Positions 1 to 8,551 of a DNA stretch of 64,000 bases are shown here, one piece after another; the stretch's first letter is position 1; each line of letters opens with the position of its first letter. The position numbers were made by a program, and so were the translations under genes. The notes below the pieces were generated by a model that saw only the letters and a list, made by a program, of their open reading frames with translations, was not told the DNA's origin and made no database searches. The stretch covers positions 23,448-87,447 of the forward strand of contig NZ_JABUXR010000009.1 of the NCBI RefSeq assembly GCF_014838745.1, written 5' to 3'. The stretch is from Limosilactobacillus urinaemulieris. Its GTDB lineage: Bacteria; Bacillota; Bacilli; Lactobacillales; Lactobacillaceae.

Positions 1-715
1 TCTTAACTGCCATTTGCTTTGCCTTTTCTTGCAGTTCCGAACTAATCCGTGCTGGGACGATACTAAGGTGTAATATTTCGTCATGGTGAATGTTTTCGGA
101 AACCGGAAAGACCGTTACTTCCCCGTTCTCATTCCGCCCGACCATTACTGAACATTCTAGTTTAAATGGCACCCAGCCTTCAAGAATTGCATCACCGGTG
201 GAAAGAATTCCCGAGCACTTTACCAAATCAGCATCATCATGGAGGACTTCCTGACCATGACCATCATAGCCACCTTCACAAGTTTTTAGAACTGCCGGGT
301 AGCCAATTTTCTTAACAGCCCTTTCAAGATCGCCACGATTCTTCACCGCCATAAACGGAGCGGTCTTTAACCCTGCATCTCGCAAAAAACTCTTCTCACG
401 AATTCGGTTCTTCGTCGTGTAAAGTAAGTTAGTCCCTTGCGGAATGTAAACTTGATCAGCAACATCACGTAATGCATTCAAATCAACATTTTCAAACTCA
501 TAAGTTAAGACGTCTGAACGGTTAGCCAGTTCTTCAATCGCCTTTACATCTGCATACTCCGCAACAATTTGCTCATCGGCAACCTGACCAGCCGGACAAG
601 CAGGAGTTGGATCAAGCACAATGACCTTCATCCCCGTATACTTAGCATCTAGGGCCATCATTTGCCCCAACTGACCGCCACCAATAATCCCAATCGTCTG
701 TCCCTGTTGAATCAT
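1..715 (-). CDS. purK: N5-carboxyaminoimidazole ribonucleotide synthase, partial (PurK)
   Basis: ATP-grasp enzyme of de novo purine synthesis: converts AIR, ATP and bicarbonate to N5-CAIR, the substrate of the adjacent PurE. The visible 238 residues hold the N-terminal Rossmann-like start (TIGIIGGGQLGQMM), the YEFENVD motif at about residues 70-76 and the ATP-grasp segment with YPAVLKTCEGGYDGHG. The ATG at 715 lies one base past the purE stop, so the pair is translationally coupled. The C-terminal third runs off the left edge of the window, so there is no stop here. Identification rests on family motifs and on the purE neighbour. Confidence 0.93.
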   Translation of the reverse strand, partial: MIQQGQTIGIIGGGQLGQMMALDAKYTGMKVIVLDPTPACPAGQVADEQIVAEYADVKAIEELANRSDVLTYEFENVDLNALRDVADQVYIPQGTNLLYTTKNRIREKSFLRDAGLKTAPFMAVKNRGDLERAVKKIGYPAVLKTCEGGYDGHGQEVLHDDADLVKCSGILSTGDAILEGWVPFKLECSVMVGRNENGEVTVFPVSENIHHDEILHLSIVPARISSELQEKAKQMAVK

Positions 716-716
716 C

Positions 717-1202
717 CTAGTCAAGGTGTGCACCGCTTTCTACTGATTGATCGTGCATTGCTTTCCGGTAATTAAGAATTTGCTGCTGAACTTGCGGATC
801 GTTAATTCCGAGAATCTGGAGTGCTAATAACGCAGCATTCTTTGCCCCCGCTACCCCAATTGCCTGCGTAGCAACTGGAATTCCCGCAGGCATTTGAACA
901 ATTGATAACAACGAATCCATCCCACCAAGTGCCTTTGTTTGTCCTGGAATCCCGATTACCGGTAACGGAGTATTTGCAGCAATCATCCCCGGTAAGTGGG
1001 CAGCACCACCTGCGCAGGCAATAATTACTTTTGTTCCGTTTTTAACCGCGTTTTGCGCAAAAGCGAACATTTCATTTGGCATCCGGTGAGCAGAAATAAC
1101 ATTCTTATCATAGTCAACGCTAAACTGATCAAGGATCTTGCATCCCTCTTTAACCGTTGGCCAATCTGACTTACTACCCATTACAATACTGATTGCACTC
1201 AT
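717..1202 (-). CDS. purE: N5-CAIR mutase, class I PurE
   Basis: Catalyses N5-CAIR to CAIR in purine biosynthesis, working in sequence with PurK. At 161 residues it is full length for class I PurE. It shows the N-terminal MGSKSDW phosphate/substrate loop (residues 8-14), SAHRMP (about 37-42) and AGGAAHLPGM (about 64-73), all active-site signatures. The ATG at 1202 has an AGGAGG ribosome binding site 7-8 bases upstream. It is the first gene of a pur transcript reading out of the window; an inverted CGAA/TTCG repeat upstream is a candidate PurR site. Confidence 0.95.
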   Translation of the reverse strand: MSAISIVMGSKSDWPTVKEGCKILDQFSVDYDKNVISAHRMPNEMFAFAQNAVKNGTKVIIACAGGAAHLPGMIAANTPLPVIGIPGQTKALGGMDSLLSIVQMPAGIPVATQAIGVAGAKNAALLALQILGINDPQVQQQILNYRKAMHDQSVESGAHLD

Positions 1203-1264
1203 AATTGGACCTCCTTAAAAACTGTTTTAAGGATAACAAATAGTCAAGTTAAATACAATGTTTT

Positions 1265-1302
1265 TACGAACTAAATATGATTTTAATTAAATATAGTTCG
1301 TA
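1265..1302 (-). promoter_or_regulatory. Candidate PurR box pair upstream of purEK
   Basis: Perfect 9-bp inverted arms TACGAACTA (1265-1273) and TAGTTCGTA (1294-1302), with 24 bases between the GAAC and GTTC cores. This resembles the paired CGAA-containing PurBoxes of Firmicutes PurR in core and spacing. It lies 60-100 bases upstream of purE. Binding by PurR is inference. Confidence 0.5.
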
Positions 1303-1312
1303 TATGTTGAGT

Positions 1313-1361
1313 GAAAAAATAATCTGACAATGAATATGGTATTCGTTGTCAGGTTATTTTT
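1313..1361. terminator. Bidirectional terminator between cfa and purE
   Basis: A 15-bp hairpin with arms 1321-1335 and 1341-1355 (core CTGACAA/TTGTCAG), flanked by T runs on both strands. It would end the minus-strand cfa transcript. Confidence 0.75.
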
Positions 1362-1607
1362 GGTTCTACTACAAAATAGTCTAGATCTGTTCGCCGTGAC
1401 CGCAACTTCCGCCTGGGGTTATAGACAAGATTACCAAAACGTGCTCGCCAGGAACTTGCTAGAGCTAACAGTCTCTTCTACTGCTGCATAGTCAAGATCT
1501 GCTCGCCCTAACCTTCCTCGAGCTAACGACCTCCACCTCCGACGACGAAACGTCGTTCGGTGGAGAAATCGTTAGCCACCGGAAGGTTTTAACGGGCTTG
1601 CACTCTA
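1362..1607 (-). repeat. Modular hairpin repeat locus R1 (3' of cfa)
   Basis: Read on the minus strand, a head TAGAGTGCAAGCC supplies the cfa stop TAG. It is followed by a full hairpin module (outer arms CCTTCC/GGAAGG, inner arms GCTAACGATTTCTCCACC and GGTGGAGGTCGTTAGC), then truncated ends of two further module types (CAAGTTCCTGGCGAGCACG; GTTGCGGTCACGGCGAAC). The same modules recur at ten other places in the window. Confidence 0.8.
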
Positions 1608-2777
1608 ATAAATATAATCCCTCGTCATCGGCAGGTTGTTGCCAGAAGGACCCTTGGTAATCAGATATTGAATAACATCAATATTGCCAGACTCAAAGGA
1701 AGCTGCACATGCTTGAAGGTAGAGATCCCACATTCGAGTGAAGCGATCTCCCATCATATCTTCAATTTGGGAACGGTGAGCATTAAAGTTCATGTCCCAA
1801 ATTTCTAGTGTTCGTTGGTAATGACGACGAAGCATTTCAACATCCGCAATCTGCATGTTATTTTCAACGATATGGCCGATCATTTCTTCTAACCCAGGAA
1901 CATAACCGCCAGGGAAAATATACTTATTGATCCAGCCATTATAAGCACCGCCCTGTTGACGAGTAATTCCGTGAATTAGGGCGACACCATCCTGAGTAAG
2001 GTACTTGTAGACATCCTTAAAGTAAAGGCCAAGATTTTCCTTACCAACATGTTCAAACATTCCAACAGATGTAACATAGTCCCACTTGCGATCTCCTAAT
2101 TCACGGTAATCAACCAAAAGGACTTCTGCAACATTTTCCAGTCCCTCATCCTTAATCCGCTTTTGAACGAGGTTAAACTGTTCTTCACTCAAGGTTACCC
2201 CAGTGACCCGAAGGCCGTATTCCTTGGCTGCGGTAAGCATTAGAGTTCCCCAACCACAACCAATATCCAATAAGGTCTTCCCGGGCTTTGGATCAAGCTT
2301 CTTCAAGATATGGTGAACCTTATCAATTTGAGCCTTGGTTAAATCGTCACAGTTACCATGATCAAAGTAAGCACAAGAGTAGGTTAATGTATCATCAAGC
2401 CATAATTTATAAAAGTCGTTTCCAACATCATAGTGGCTTTGAACATCACTTTCACTTTCCTTTTCAGAGTATCCCTGCTTGGGTAAAAACCGGCGAAATT
2501 TAGAATTCCGCATAAAACTACCGGCACTTTCATATGCAGCGGTAATTAGCTTTTGAATACTGCCGTCAATTTCAATCTTGCCGTCCATGTAGGCTTCCCC
2601 AAGAGCAATGGAGGCGTTCTTCGTAACGTCACGGATCGGGAGTTTTTCCTTAAAGGTAATAGTTACTTCTGGTTCGCCATCACCATAAACCGCACTCTTA
2701 CCATCCCAGTAAACAACCTTAACCGGGATATTAAACGAGTGGCTTAACAGTGACTTATAGAACGTCTTTTCTAACAT
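1605..2777 (-). CDS. cfa: Cyclopropane-fatty-acyl-phospholipid synthase
   Basis: SAM-dependent methyltransferase that adds a methylene bridge to unsaturated acyl chains of membrane phospholipids, typically for acid and stress tolerance. The 390-residue protein has the CFA-synthase N-terminal domain, then [16 protein letters not shown], the SAM loop LLDIGCGWG (about residue 170) and [11 protein letters not shown] chose the ATG at 2777 because a GAGGG ribosome site sits 8 bases upstream; a TTG further out (2798) has none. The stop TAG lies within the head of hairpin repeat R1. A divergent AI-2E-family gene starts 138 bases away. Confidence 0.95.
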   Translation of the reverse strand: MLEKTFYKSLLSHSFNIPVKVVYWDGKSAVYGDGEPEVTITFKEKLPIRDVTKNASIALGEAYMDGKIEIDGSIQKLITAAYESAGSFMRNSKFRRFLPKQGYSEKESESDVQSHYDVGNDFYKLWLDDTLTYSCAYFDHGNCDDLTKAQIDKVHHILKKLDPKPGKTLLDIGCGWGTLMLTAAKEYGLRVTGVTLSEEQFNLVQKRIKDEGLENVAEVLLVDYRELGDRKWDYVTSVGMFEHVGKENLGLYFKDVYKYLTQDGVALIHGITRQQGGAYNGWINKYIFPGGYVPGLEEMIGHIVENNMQIADVEMLRRHYQRTLEIWDMNFNAHRSQIEDMMGDRFTRMWDLYLQACAASFESGNIDVIQYLITKGPSGNNLPMTRDYIY

Positions 2778-2914
2778 TTCTACGAATCCCTCTTTCAAAA
2801 AAGTATGAGATCATTATAACACTCCATCGTAAAATACAGTGATATTATTGTTCAGCCCCTTAATTATTTGCTAAGATTAGGGTAACTGAAGCATAAAGCA
2901 GAGGAGGAGATATA

Positions 2915-3970
2915 ATGACCGATGCCTGGCACCGCTTCATTGCTAATGTCAAGTTACGTCGTTTTGTAGTCTTAGCACTAATCATCTTTGTACTATGGCT
3001 TCTTCGGCCAATGATGAACTTGATCCTGTTTACATTTATCTTAACGTTCATTGTTATTAGCTGGGTTCGGTGGGTTCAACGTCACATTCCCAAACTATCG
3101 ACAACATTTACTGTAATTATCACGTATGTCGCATTAATTGTTGCAATCTACTTTGGCGTTACTCGCTACCTACCAGTTCTGGTTAACCAAGTTATTAAAA
3201 TGGTTAATTCTGTAGTTAAATTCTATAGTTCTCGACAAGCAACTGAAATTATGCACTACGTTAACCATTACATTAGCTGGGCAACAATCATGTCACAGAT
3301 GAAGCATGGTGTAACCCTCGCCGTCAGCACATTAACCAGTATTGGCTCAATGACAATCACCTTCTTAATGTCGTTTATCCTAAGTTTCTTCTATACTCTT
3401 GAGTTAAAACAGATGAACGAGTTCTCGCGAACATTCCTCAACAGTGACTTCGGGTGGTTCTTTAGCGATATTGATTATTTCGGCAAAAAGTTTGTGAATA
3501 CTTTTGGGGTTGTATTGGAAGCCCAGTTTTTCATCGCCATTTGTAATACTGTCATTACATCAATTTGTCTTGTGTTCATGCACATGCCACAAATTTTTGC
3601 TTTAGCGCTAATGGTCTTTATTTTTAGCTTAGTACCAGTTGCCGGAGTAATCATTTCGTTGATCCCTCTATCAATGGTTGCCTATTCTGTTGGCGGGCTT
3701 CGAGATGTCATCTATATTCTGATTATGATTTGCGTGATCCACGCCCTAGAAGCCTATGTTCTAAATCCCAAATTCATGTCTAGCAAGACCGAATTGCCCA
3801 TTTTTTACACCTTTATCGTCCTTCTAGTCGCTGAACATTTCTTCGGTACCTGGGGATTAATCGTTGGTGTCCCAATTTTTACTTTCTTGTTAGATATTCT
3901 GGGGGTTAAGTCAATCAAGAAAAAGTCGCATTTGCTTAAGGCCCATCAGCAGAAGAAAAATGAAAATTGA
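2915..3970 (+). CDS. AI-2E family transporter (YdiK/YueF-like membrane protein)
   Basis: Polytopic inner-membrane protein of the AI-2 exporter-like superfamily, 351 residues. Hydrophobic stretches fall at about 17-55, 60-85, 140-165, and in a C-terminal cluster at 205-330. The conserved signature region near EAYVLNPKFMSSKTELP (about 275-291) and the GTWGLIVGVPIF end segment are typical. The ATG has a GAGGAGG site 9 bases upstream. The substrate is unknown; members have been linked to AI-2 or cation transport, and nothing here decides between them. The C-terminus is Lys-rich and cytosolic. Confidence 0.85.
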   Translation: MTDAWHRFIANVKLRRFVVLALIIFVLWLLRPMMNLILFTFILTFIVISWVRWVQRHIPKLSTTFTVIITYVALIVAIYFGVTRYLPVLVNQVIKMVNSVVKFYSSRQATEIMHYVNHYISWATIMSQMKHGVTLAVSTLTSIGSMTITFLMSFILSFFYTLELKQMNEFSRTFLNSDFGWFFSDIDYFGKKFVNTFGVVLEAQFFIAICNTVITSICLVFMHMPQIFALALMVFIFSLVPVAGVIISLIPLSMVAYSVGGLRDVIYILIMICVIHALEAYVLNPKFMSSKTELPIFYTFIVLLVAEHFFGTWGLIVGVPIFTFLLDILGVKSIKKKSHLLKAHQQKKNEN

Positions 3971-3978
3971 ATTTCCCC

Positions 3979-4007
3979 TTGACATTTAGGAATAAGCCAA
4001 CTATTAT
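3979..4007 (+). promoter_or_regulatory. pyrE promoter
   Basis: TTGACA (3979-3984), then TATTAT (4002-4007) with 17-bp spacing. An overlapping TATAAT at 4005-4010 would give a 20-bp spacing. Confidence 0.65.
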
Positions 4008-4033
4008 AATGACCAATGAAATACCTTTAACTT

Positions 4034-4120
4034 AGTCCAGAGAGGCTAGGAAGGATCTAATTGAACGTCATAAGTACTCGATCTACCTTTCTAGTCCATT
4101 GCTAGAAAGGTTTTCTTTTT
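4034..4120 (+). promoter_or_regulatory. PyrR-dependent attenuator in the pyrE leader
   Basis: AGTCCAGAGAGGCT at 4034-4047 matches the PyrR-binding anti-antiterminator consensus ARUCCNGNGAGGYU. It is followed by an intrinsic terminator at 4085-4120 (ACCTTTCTAG/CTAGAAAGGT plus a T run). The segment GGCTAGGAAGG can pair with CCTTTCTAGTCC to form the antiterminator. With UMP-bound PyrR the terminator should form and pyrE be switched off. Confidence 0.85.
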
Positions 4121-4213
4121 ATGCAATGGATAAGGCAGTACGAAACAACGTCAATTATTTCAACTAGGTATTTTGGAACAAGTCACTTTTGATTCACCTA
4201 GGAGGAAATATTC

Positions 4214-4864
4214 ATGACATACTCACAACGTGTTGCCAAAGCACTTTTAGACATTAACGCCGTTACCCTTAGTCCAGAAAAGCCATTCACTTGGGCTAGT
4301 GGAATGAAAGCACCAATTTACACCGATAACCGGCTAACTATTTCATACCCAGATGTTCGTCAAGCAATCGTTAACGGAATGGAAGAACAAATTAAACTCC
4401 ATTTTAATGATGTTGATGTCATTGCCGGAACCGCAACGGCAGGAATTCCTCACGCTACCGGAGTTTCCCAGGAAATGGGTCTGCCAATGGTTTACGTTCG
4501 TACTAAGCCAAAAGACCATGGTGAAGGCAAGCAAGTTGAAGGAGTTCTTCACCAAGGCGAAAAAGTTGTCGTTATTGATGATCTAATTTCAACTGGTGGT
4601 AGTGTTTTGAATGCCGTTCATGCTGTTGAAAATGAAGGCGCAGAAGTAATTGGGGTTGTTTCCATTTTTACTTACCAACTACAAGCTGCTGAACAAAATT
4701 TCTTAGCCAATGACCTCCAATACTTCTCAGTAACTGACTACACCACTCTTATTAACCTTGCAAAGAAAACCGGCCTCATCAGCGCTGACCACTTAAAATC
4801 ACTCCAACAATGGCGTGAAGATCCAATGAAGTGGAGCAACAGCCAACAATTACAAGCGATTTAA
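4214..4864 (+). CDS. pyrE: Orotate phosphoribosyltransferase
   Basis: Transfers phosphoribose from PRPP to orotate, giving OMP in UMP synthesis; PyrF at 55.1 kb does the next step. The 216-residue protein has the PRPP-binding loop VVVIDDLISTGGS (about 118-130) and the substrate loop region YVRTKPKDHGEGKQVEG (about 93-109), with the catalytic Lys and flexible loop expected of PyrE. An AGGAGG site lies 7 bases before the ATG. It is monocistronic here, with its own promoter and PyrR attenuator. Confidence 0.96.
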   Translation: MTYSQRVAKALLDINAVTLSPEKPFTWASGMKAPIYTDNRLTISYPDVRQAIVNGMEEQIKLHFNDVDVIAGTATAGIPHATGVSQEMGLPMVYVRTKPKDHGEGKQVEGVLHQGEKVVVIDDLISTGGSVLNAVHAVENEGAEVIGVVSIFTYQLQAAEQNFLANDLQYFSVTDYTTLINLAKKTGLISADHLKSLQQWREDPMKWSNSQQLQAI

Positions 4865-4888
4865 TACATCACATTCTCTTGGATAAAA

Positions 4889-5046
4889 AAAGTGGTTGTG
4901 ACATAAGTCCTATTACTTAGATAAAACACGAACAGCGCAGTACACAAATGAGCTCCAGTGTTCGGTAAGATCCGAACTCTGGAGCTCTATTTGTGCTTGC
5001 GGGGGCGTGAAGACGAAGTCATAAATGACTTCTGTCACGCTCCCTT
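4889..5046. repeat. Intergenic hairpin element with TGTGACATAAGTCC head, including terminator
   Basis: Lies between convergent pyrE and azlD. TGTGACATAAGTCC (about 4897-4910) is followed by a long hairpin (arms about 4943-4965 and 4972-4995, core GAGCTCCAG/CTGGAGCTC) and a second strong hairpin (5001-5022 / 5025-5044, ending in TTTTT) that works as a terminator. The same head recurs near 63.89 kb. Confidence 0.65.
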
Positions 5047-5056
5047 TTTATTAAGT

Positions 5057-5416
5057 CTACAAAACCATGTTTAGAAGCCAGACACCAACCAATCCGGCAA
5101 TAACTGAAATTGACATCGATCGAGTAAAGTAAGCAATTACCATAACAATCAATGCAGCAACGATTTGGTCTGGATGATCATAGGGGACAAAATGGTAGCC
5201 CTTAGTAGTGATAAAAATATTTTTGATTACTAGTGCCGTAAACAAACTGATCGGTACATACTTCATCCATTCATTGAACCATTCAGGAATCTTCCTTGAG
5301 GAGAAGAAGTGGATCGGAAAATACCGTGGAATAAATGCCGCAAATGCTGCAAAAATAATTACAACGATATGATAAAGAATTTGATTACTGCCAATTCGGG
5401 ATATTAAAAACTCCAT
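5057..5416 (-). CDS. azlD: Branched-chain amino acid export protein, small subunit (AzlD)
   Basis: Small partner of AzlC in the LIV-E exporter family. The 119 residues form about four membrane segments, with the AzlD-like R..PFF-type region replaced by RYFPIHFFSSRKIPEWFNEWMKYVP (about 36-60). I chose the ATG at 5416 because a GGAG site lies 9 bases upstream; the in-frame TTG at 5431 directly abuts the azlC stop. It is co-transcribed with azlC (15-base gap). The substrate is inferred from the family only. Confidence 0.85.
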   Translation of the reverse strand: MEFLISRIGSNQILYHIVVIIFAAFAAFIPRYFPIHFFSSRKIPEWFNEWMKYVPISLFTALVIKNIFITTKGYHFVPYDHPDQIVAALIVMVIAYFTRSMSISVIAGLVGVWLLNMVL

Positions 5417-5431
5417 ATTACTAGTCTCCAA

Positions 5432-6313
5432 TTATTCATGCTGACTCGATTCAGGTGCTTGTGAATTTGTTGATTGTTCCTTTGACTGCTCCTTCTTTTT
5501 CTCAAGAACCTGCTCTTCCTCAGCTTTTTGATCCTCAACCGTAATTCGAGTAGCCCGCGGACGGAAGAGTTTGGATAAGAACCAGTTATCATCTGGTTTC
5601 TTCGAGTGCTTACGAACAGCATTTTCAATCAAGAAACCAATAAATGAAGCAATCAAAGTAGCAATTACAACACCGATAATACTATGAGTAATTACCATGA
5701 AGAAAACAGCAAGCACTGCTGAAAGTAGGCAAATAATAAGGGTTAGGTGACTTCGCATCTGCATCACAATCATGTAAATAAAGAGTGCAGTCAAGGCAAA
5801 GTCAACTACTTCAAGATTAATCGAAATCGTACTTCCGATCAGTCCTCCAACCATATTGGAAACAGACCAAGAAATTAATGAGTAGTGTTCAACCAGCAAC
5901 GCATCTTTTGGTTTCCATTTTTTATCGGTTGCAAATTTTAAATAGTTAACAGCATAGTTTTCGTCGTTCATTGACACAGCAAATAGCCAAATGAAATGCT
6001 GCGATTCGGATTTGATATATTTTGAAAGACTTGAGCCGAGCAAAGCATACCGCAATTCAAGAAAGAAAAGAGTCACGAAGATCGAGGTTAATGGTGCATG
6101 AATCGTTAACAGCGATGCCAAAATAAACTGGGCACCACCGGAAAAAACCACAATCGACACGATCAGCGTCATAATAAAGTTAAAGCCCGCAGCATGCAAT
6201 AAGATACCACAAGCGACCCCAATCGGGATATAGCTCAAACAGAGTGGCATTGCAATGCCTAAAACTTCTAGCCAGCGTGCTTTTTCGGGATTAATTTGTT
6301 GCGCTTTAGCCAC
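5432..6313 (-). CDS. azlC: Branched-chain amino acid exporter, large subunit (AzlC)
   Basis: Membrane permease of the AzlC family, 293 residues. Typical motifs are LSYIPIGVACGILLHAAGF (about 25-43) and SGGAQF (about 58-63), with about seven to eight hydrophobic segments to residue 230. A charged C-terminal tail rich in E, K and Q (about 250-293) goes beyond the usual family core and is probably cytosolic. It starts at GTG (6313) with GGAGG 8 bases upstream. It forms an operon with azlD and a terminator lies downstream of that pair. Confidence 0.88.
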   Translation of the reverse strand: MAKAQQINPEKARWLEVLGIAMPLCLSYIPIGVACGILLHAAGFNFIMTLIVSIVVFSGGAQFILASLLTIHAPLTSIFVTLFFLELRYALLGSSLSKYIKSESQHFIWLFAVSMNDENYAVNYLKFATDKKWKPKDALLVEHYSLISWSVSNMVGGLIGSTISINLEVVDFALTALFIYMIVMQMRSHLTLIICLLSAVLAVFFMVITHSIIGVVIATLIASFIGFLIENAVRKHSKKPDDNWFLSKLFRPRATRITVEDQKAEEEQVLEKKKEQSKEQSTNSQAPESSQHE

Positions 6314-6406
6314 AGAATTTCCTCCAATAAAATGTGTTTATTGACTCTACAGCGAGAGTTAATACAACTAATTTTCAGTTTAACACATTCAAAATCAACT
6401 GAATAT

Positions 6407-6446
6407 AAAAACACCAGGATTTAATTGATAAGTCCTGTTGTTTTTT
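6407..6446. terminator. Terminator 3' of the histidine kinase gene
   Basis: Hairpin arms AACACCAGGA and TCCTGTTGTT with T runs on both sides, directly after the kinase stop on the minus strand. Confidence 0.7.
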
Positions 6447-6450
6447 CTTG

Positions 6451-7593
6451 TTAATCTTTTTTTTGCGGTTGTTCTTGTTTTAACGGCAAAGTAACAATGA
6501 AGCTTGTCTCATTGTCATCAGAGGTTACTTGGACGCTTCCGTGGTGTAAATCAACAATGCTCTTAACGATTGCTAACCCTAATCCGGTTCCGCCTGTCGC
6601 CCGCGATCGTGAGCCTTCCGCCCGATAAAAGCGTTCAAACAAGTGATCAATTGATTTGGCCGGGATTGGTGTTCCGTCATTGCTGACTTTAACCACAACC
6701 TGATCTCGTTCTTGACGTGCCGTTACTCTAATATAACTTGCACCATTGCCATACTTTAAGGCATTAGCTACAAGGTTACTAAAAACTCGCCCTAATTTTT
6801 CTGGATCCGCTTCGATCATCAATGGGTTAGGCTTAACCGATGACGTAATTTCAATTCCCTTATGCTGAGCTTCTAATTCAAAGCTTGCCGTCAATTGTTC
6901 CAAAAGTTGGTTAAGGTCAATCTTCATTATATTAATCGGACTACCATGTTGCTGAACCTTAGTATACTCAAAAAGGTCTTCAACCAAGTTTTTCATTTGC
7001 TTAGCTTTTTCGTAAGCAATATGAGTATATTTAAGAATATCGTCTTCACTTCGGTATTGCTTATCCTCGATTAACCCTAAATAACCAATAATACTAGTTA
7101 ACGGCGTCCGGAGATCATGACTAACATTCGTAATCAGTTCGTCCTTTGACTTTTCAATTTTCCGTTCATCATCCATTGACTGAACAGCACTATCCACCAG
7201 AGCGTTAACACTGGTAATCACATGTTGTTCACTTCCTTTTAGGCGAAACGGAATTCGGTGATCTAAATGTCCCTGAGCAATGTAGTGCAATTCCCGAATA
7301 ATGTGATTCATCTGGTACAAGTGATATCGTCTGCGTAATCGCCACCAAACAACCCAGATATCGATCACTACCAAAATAGCAATCAAAATCCGTTGGTAGC
7401 TCCAGATCTGCGCTTGCATTGGCCCAATTCTCATTGACTGCTTAATCATAAAGATACCACTAGTAATTCCTGGGTTACTCTGAATAATATCCTGAGCAAG
7501 AATGATAATGGCCATATCCAATAAGACAAGCAGGATGACCGTAATAACCCCTTCCAGGATTAATGAACTTTTCTCCCGTCCTGTTAGCTTCAA
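6451..7593 (-). CDS. Sensor histidine kinase (VanS/PhoR-like)
   Basis: Membrane sensor of a two-component system, 380 residues. Two membrane helices lie at about 12-34 and 68-86, with a short extracellular loop of about 35 residues. A HAMP-like linker follows, then the H-box SHDLRTPLTS (His159), the N-box NLVANALKYG and the G boxes GGTGLGLAIV. The short loop suggests that it senses at or within the membrane. It starts at TTG (7593) behind a GGAGGAG site. The gene follows its response regulator after a 33-base gap. The inducing signal cannot be read from the sequence. Confidence 0.9.
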   Translation of the reverse strand: MKLTGREKSSLILEGVITVILLVLLDMAIIILAQDIIQSNPGITSGIFMIKQSMRIGPMQAQIWSYQRILIAILVVIDIWVVWWRLRRRYHLYQMNHIIRELHYIAQGHLDHRIPFRLKGSEQHVITSVNALVDSAVQSMDDERKIEKSKDELITNVSHDLRTPLTSIIGYLGLIEDKQYRSEDDILKYTHIAYEKAKQMKNLVEDLFEYTKVQQHGSPINIMKIDLNQLLEQLTASFELEAQHKGIEITSSVKPNPLMIEADPEKLGRVFSNLVANALKYGNGASYIRVTARQERDQVVVKVSNDGTPIPAKSIDHLFERFYRAEGSRSRATGGTGLGLAIVKSIVDLHHGSVQVTSDDNETSFIVTLPLKQEQPQKKD

Positions 7594-7626
7594 AGTTTCT
7601 CCTCCATAACCTTAAGCATACTAATT

Positions 7627-8316
7627 CTAGTGGTCTTCAACCTTATAGCCAACACCCCAAACTGTTTGAATCACTTTTTCACCATTGGTTGCTTCTTCAA
7701 TCTTATCTCGAAGGTGACTAACGTGAACCATAACCGTCTTGGCAGAAACAACGCTTTCTTGTTGCCATACCCGTTCAAAGATGTCATCCGCAGAAAATAC
7801 GCGGTTAGGATGGCTAGCCAAAAGGTAGAGAATACCAAATTCCAATGCAGTTAGTTGAATAATATCTCCCTTAATCGTCTTAACTTCATGGGAATCCTTG
7901 TTAATTGTTAATGGACCGACATTTAAAATATCAGGAGTATCATTAGTTACCTCACCCTGACTCCGTCGTAAAAGAGATTTTACTCGTGCCATCACTTCTA
8001 GCGGATTAAACGGCTTAGTAACATAGTCATCAGCGCCACTAATCAATCCTTGAATCTTATCCATGTCCGCTGTCTTAGCTGAAAGCACAAGAATCGGAAT
8101 ATCTGAATCCTTTCGTACCTGCTTAATCACCTGCATCCCATCCATTTCAGGCATCATCAAATCCAAGATAATTAAGCCAATATCAGGATTAGTATTTAGT
8201 TTTGTTAATGCTTCCTTACCGTCATAAGCGGTGACCGGCTCGTAGCCTTCATTGCGGATATATATTTCTAACAATTGAACGATTTCTTTATCATCATCGA
8301 CTACTAAAATCTTCAT
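7627..8316 (-). CDS. OmpR/VanR-type response regulator
   Basis: A 229-residue DNA-binding regulator with an N-terminal receiver: acidic cluster DDD at 7-9, phosphoacceptor D52 in LDLMMP, and the conserved Lys in VTKPF at about 101. The C-terminal winged-helix (trans_reg_C) domain spans about 130-227 with a recognition-helix region SAKTVMVHVSHLRDKIE. It is the first gene of the pair with the kinase. An ATG with a GGGGTGG site marks the start. Confidence 0.93.
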   Translation of the reverse strand: MKILVVDDDKEIVQLLEIYIRNEGYEPVTAYDGKEALTKLNTNPDIGLIILDLMMPEMDGMQVIKQVRKDSDIPILVLSAKTADMDKIQGLISGADDYVTKPFNPLEVMARVKSLLRRSQGEVTNDTPDILNVGPLTINKDSHEVKTIKGDIIQLTALEFGILYLLASHPNRVFSADDIFERVWQQESVVSAKTVMVHVSHLRDKIEEATNGEKVIQTVWGVGYKVEDH

Positions 8317-8424
8317 TCTTTATCCACCCCTTGAGAACATTCTTCTTAACTAACTATTATAAGCGTTTATTAATCCTAGCGGTGGTATTTCCAGGAATAG
8401 TTTAAAGAAAATTAGAAGAAGTTA

Positions 8425-8540
8425 GGAAACAACCTTCTTGAGAGCCTGGTAGGCTAACCTAGAAGGCTCCGGTTATTTCCCGCGATTAGACTATTTATGT
8501 TTAAAAAATAAGTTTGGAAAGCATATTCCTTCCAAACTCT
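8425..8540 (-). terminator. Double hairpin terminator after the LCP gene
   Basis: Hairpin one (8503-8540) has arms GTTTGGAA/TTCCAAAC and a T run on the minus strand just after the LCP stop. Hairpin two (8425-8479) is a larger imperfect stem with GGAAACAACC/GGTTATTTCC ends. Confidence 0.65.
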
Positions 8541-8551
8541 CTTAATTTTAG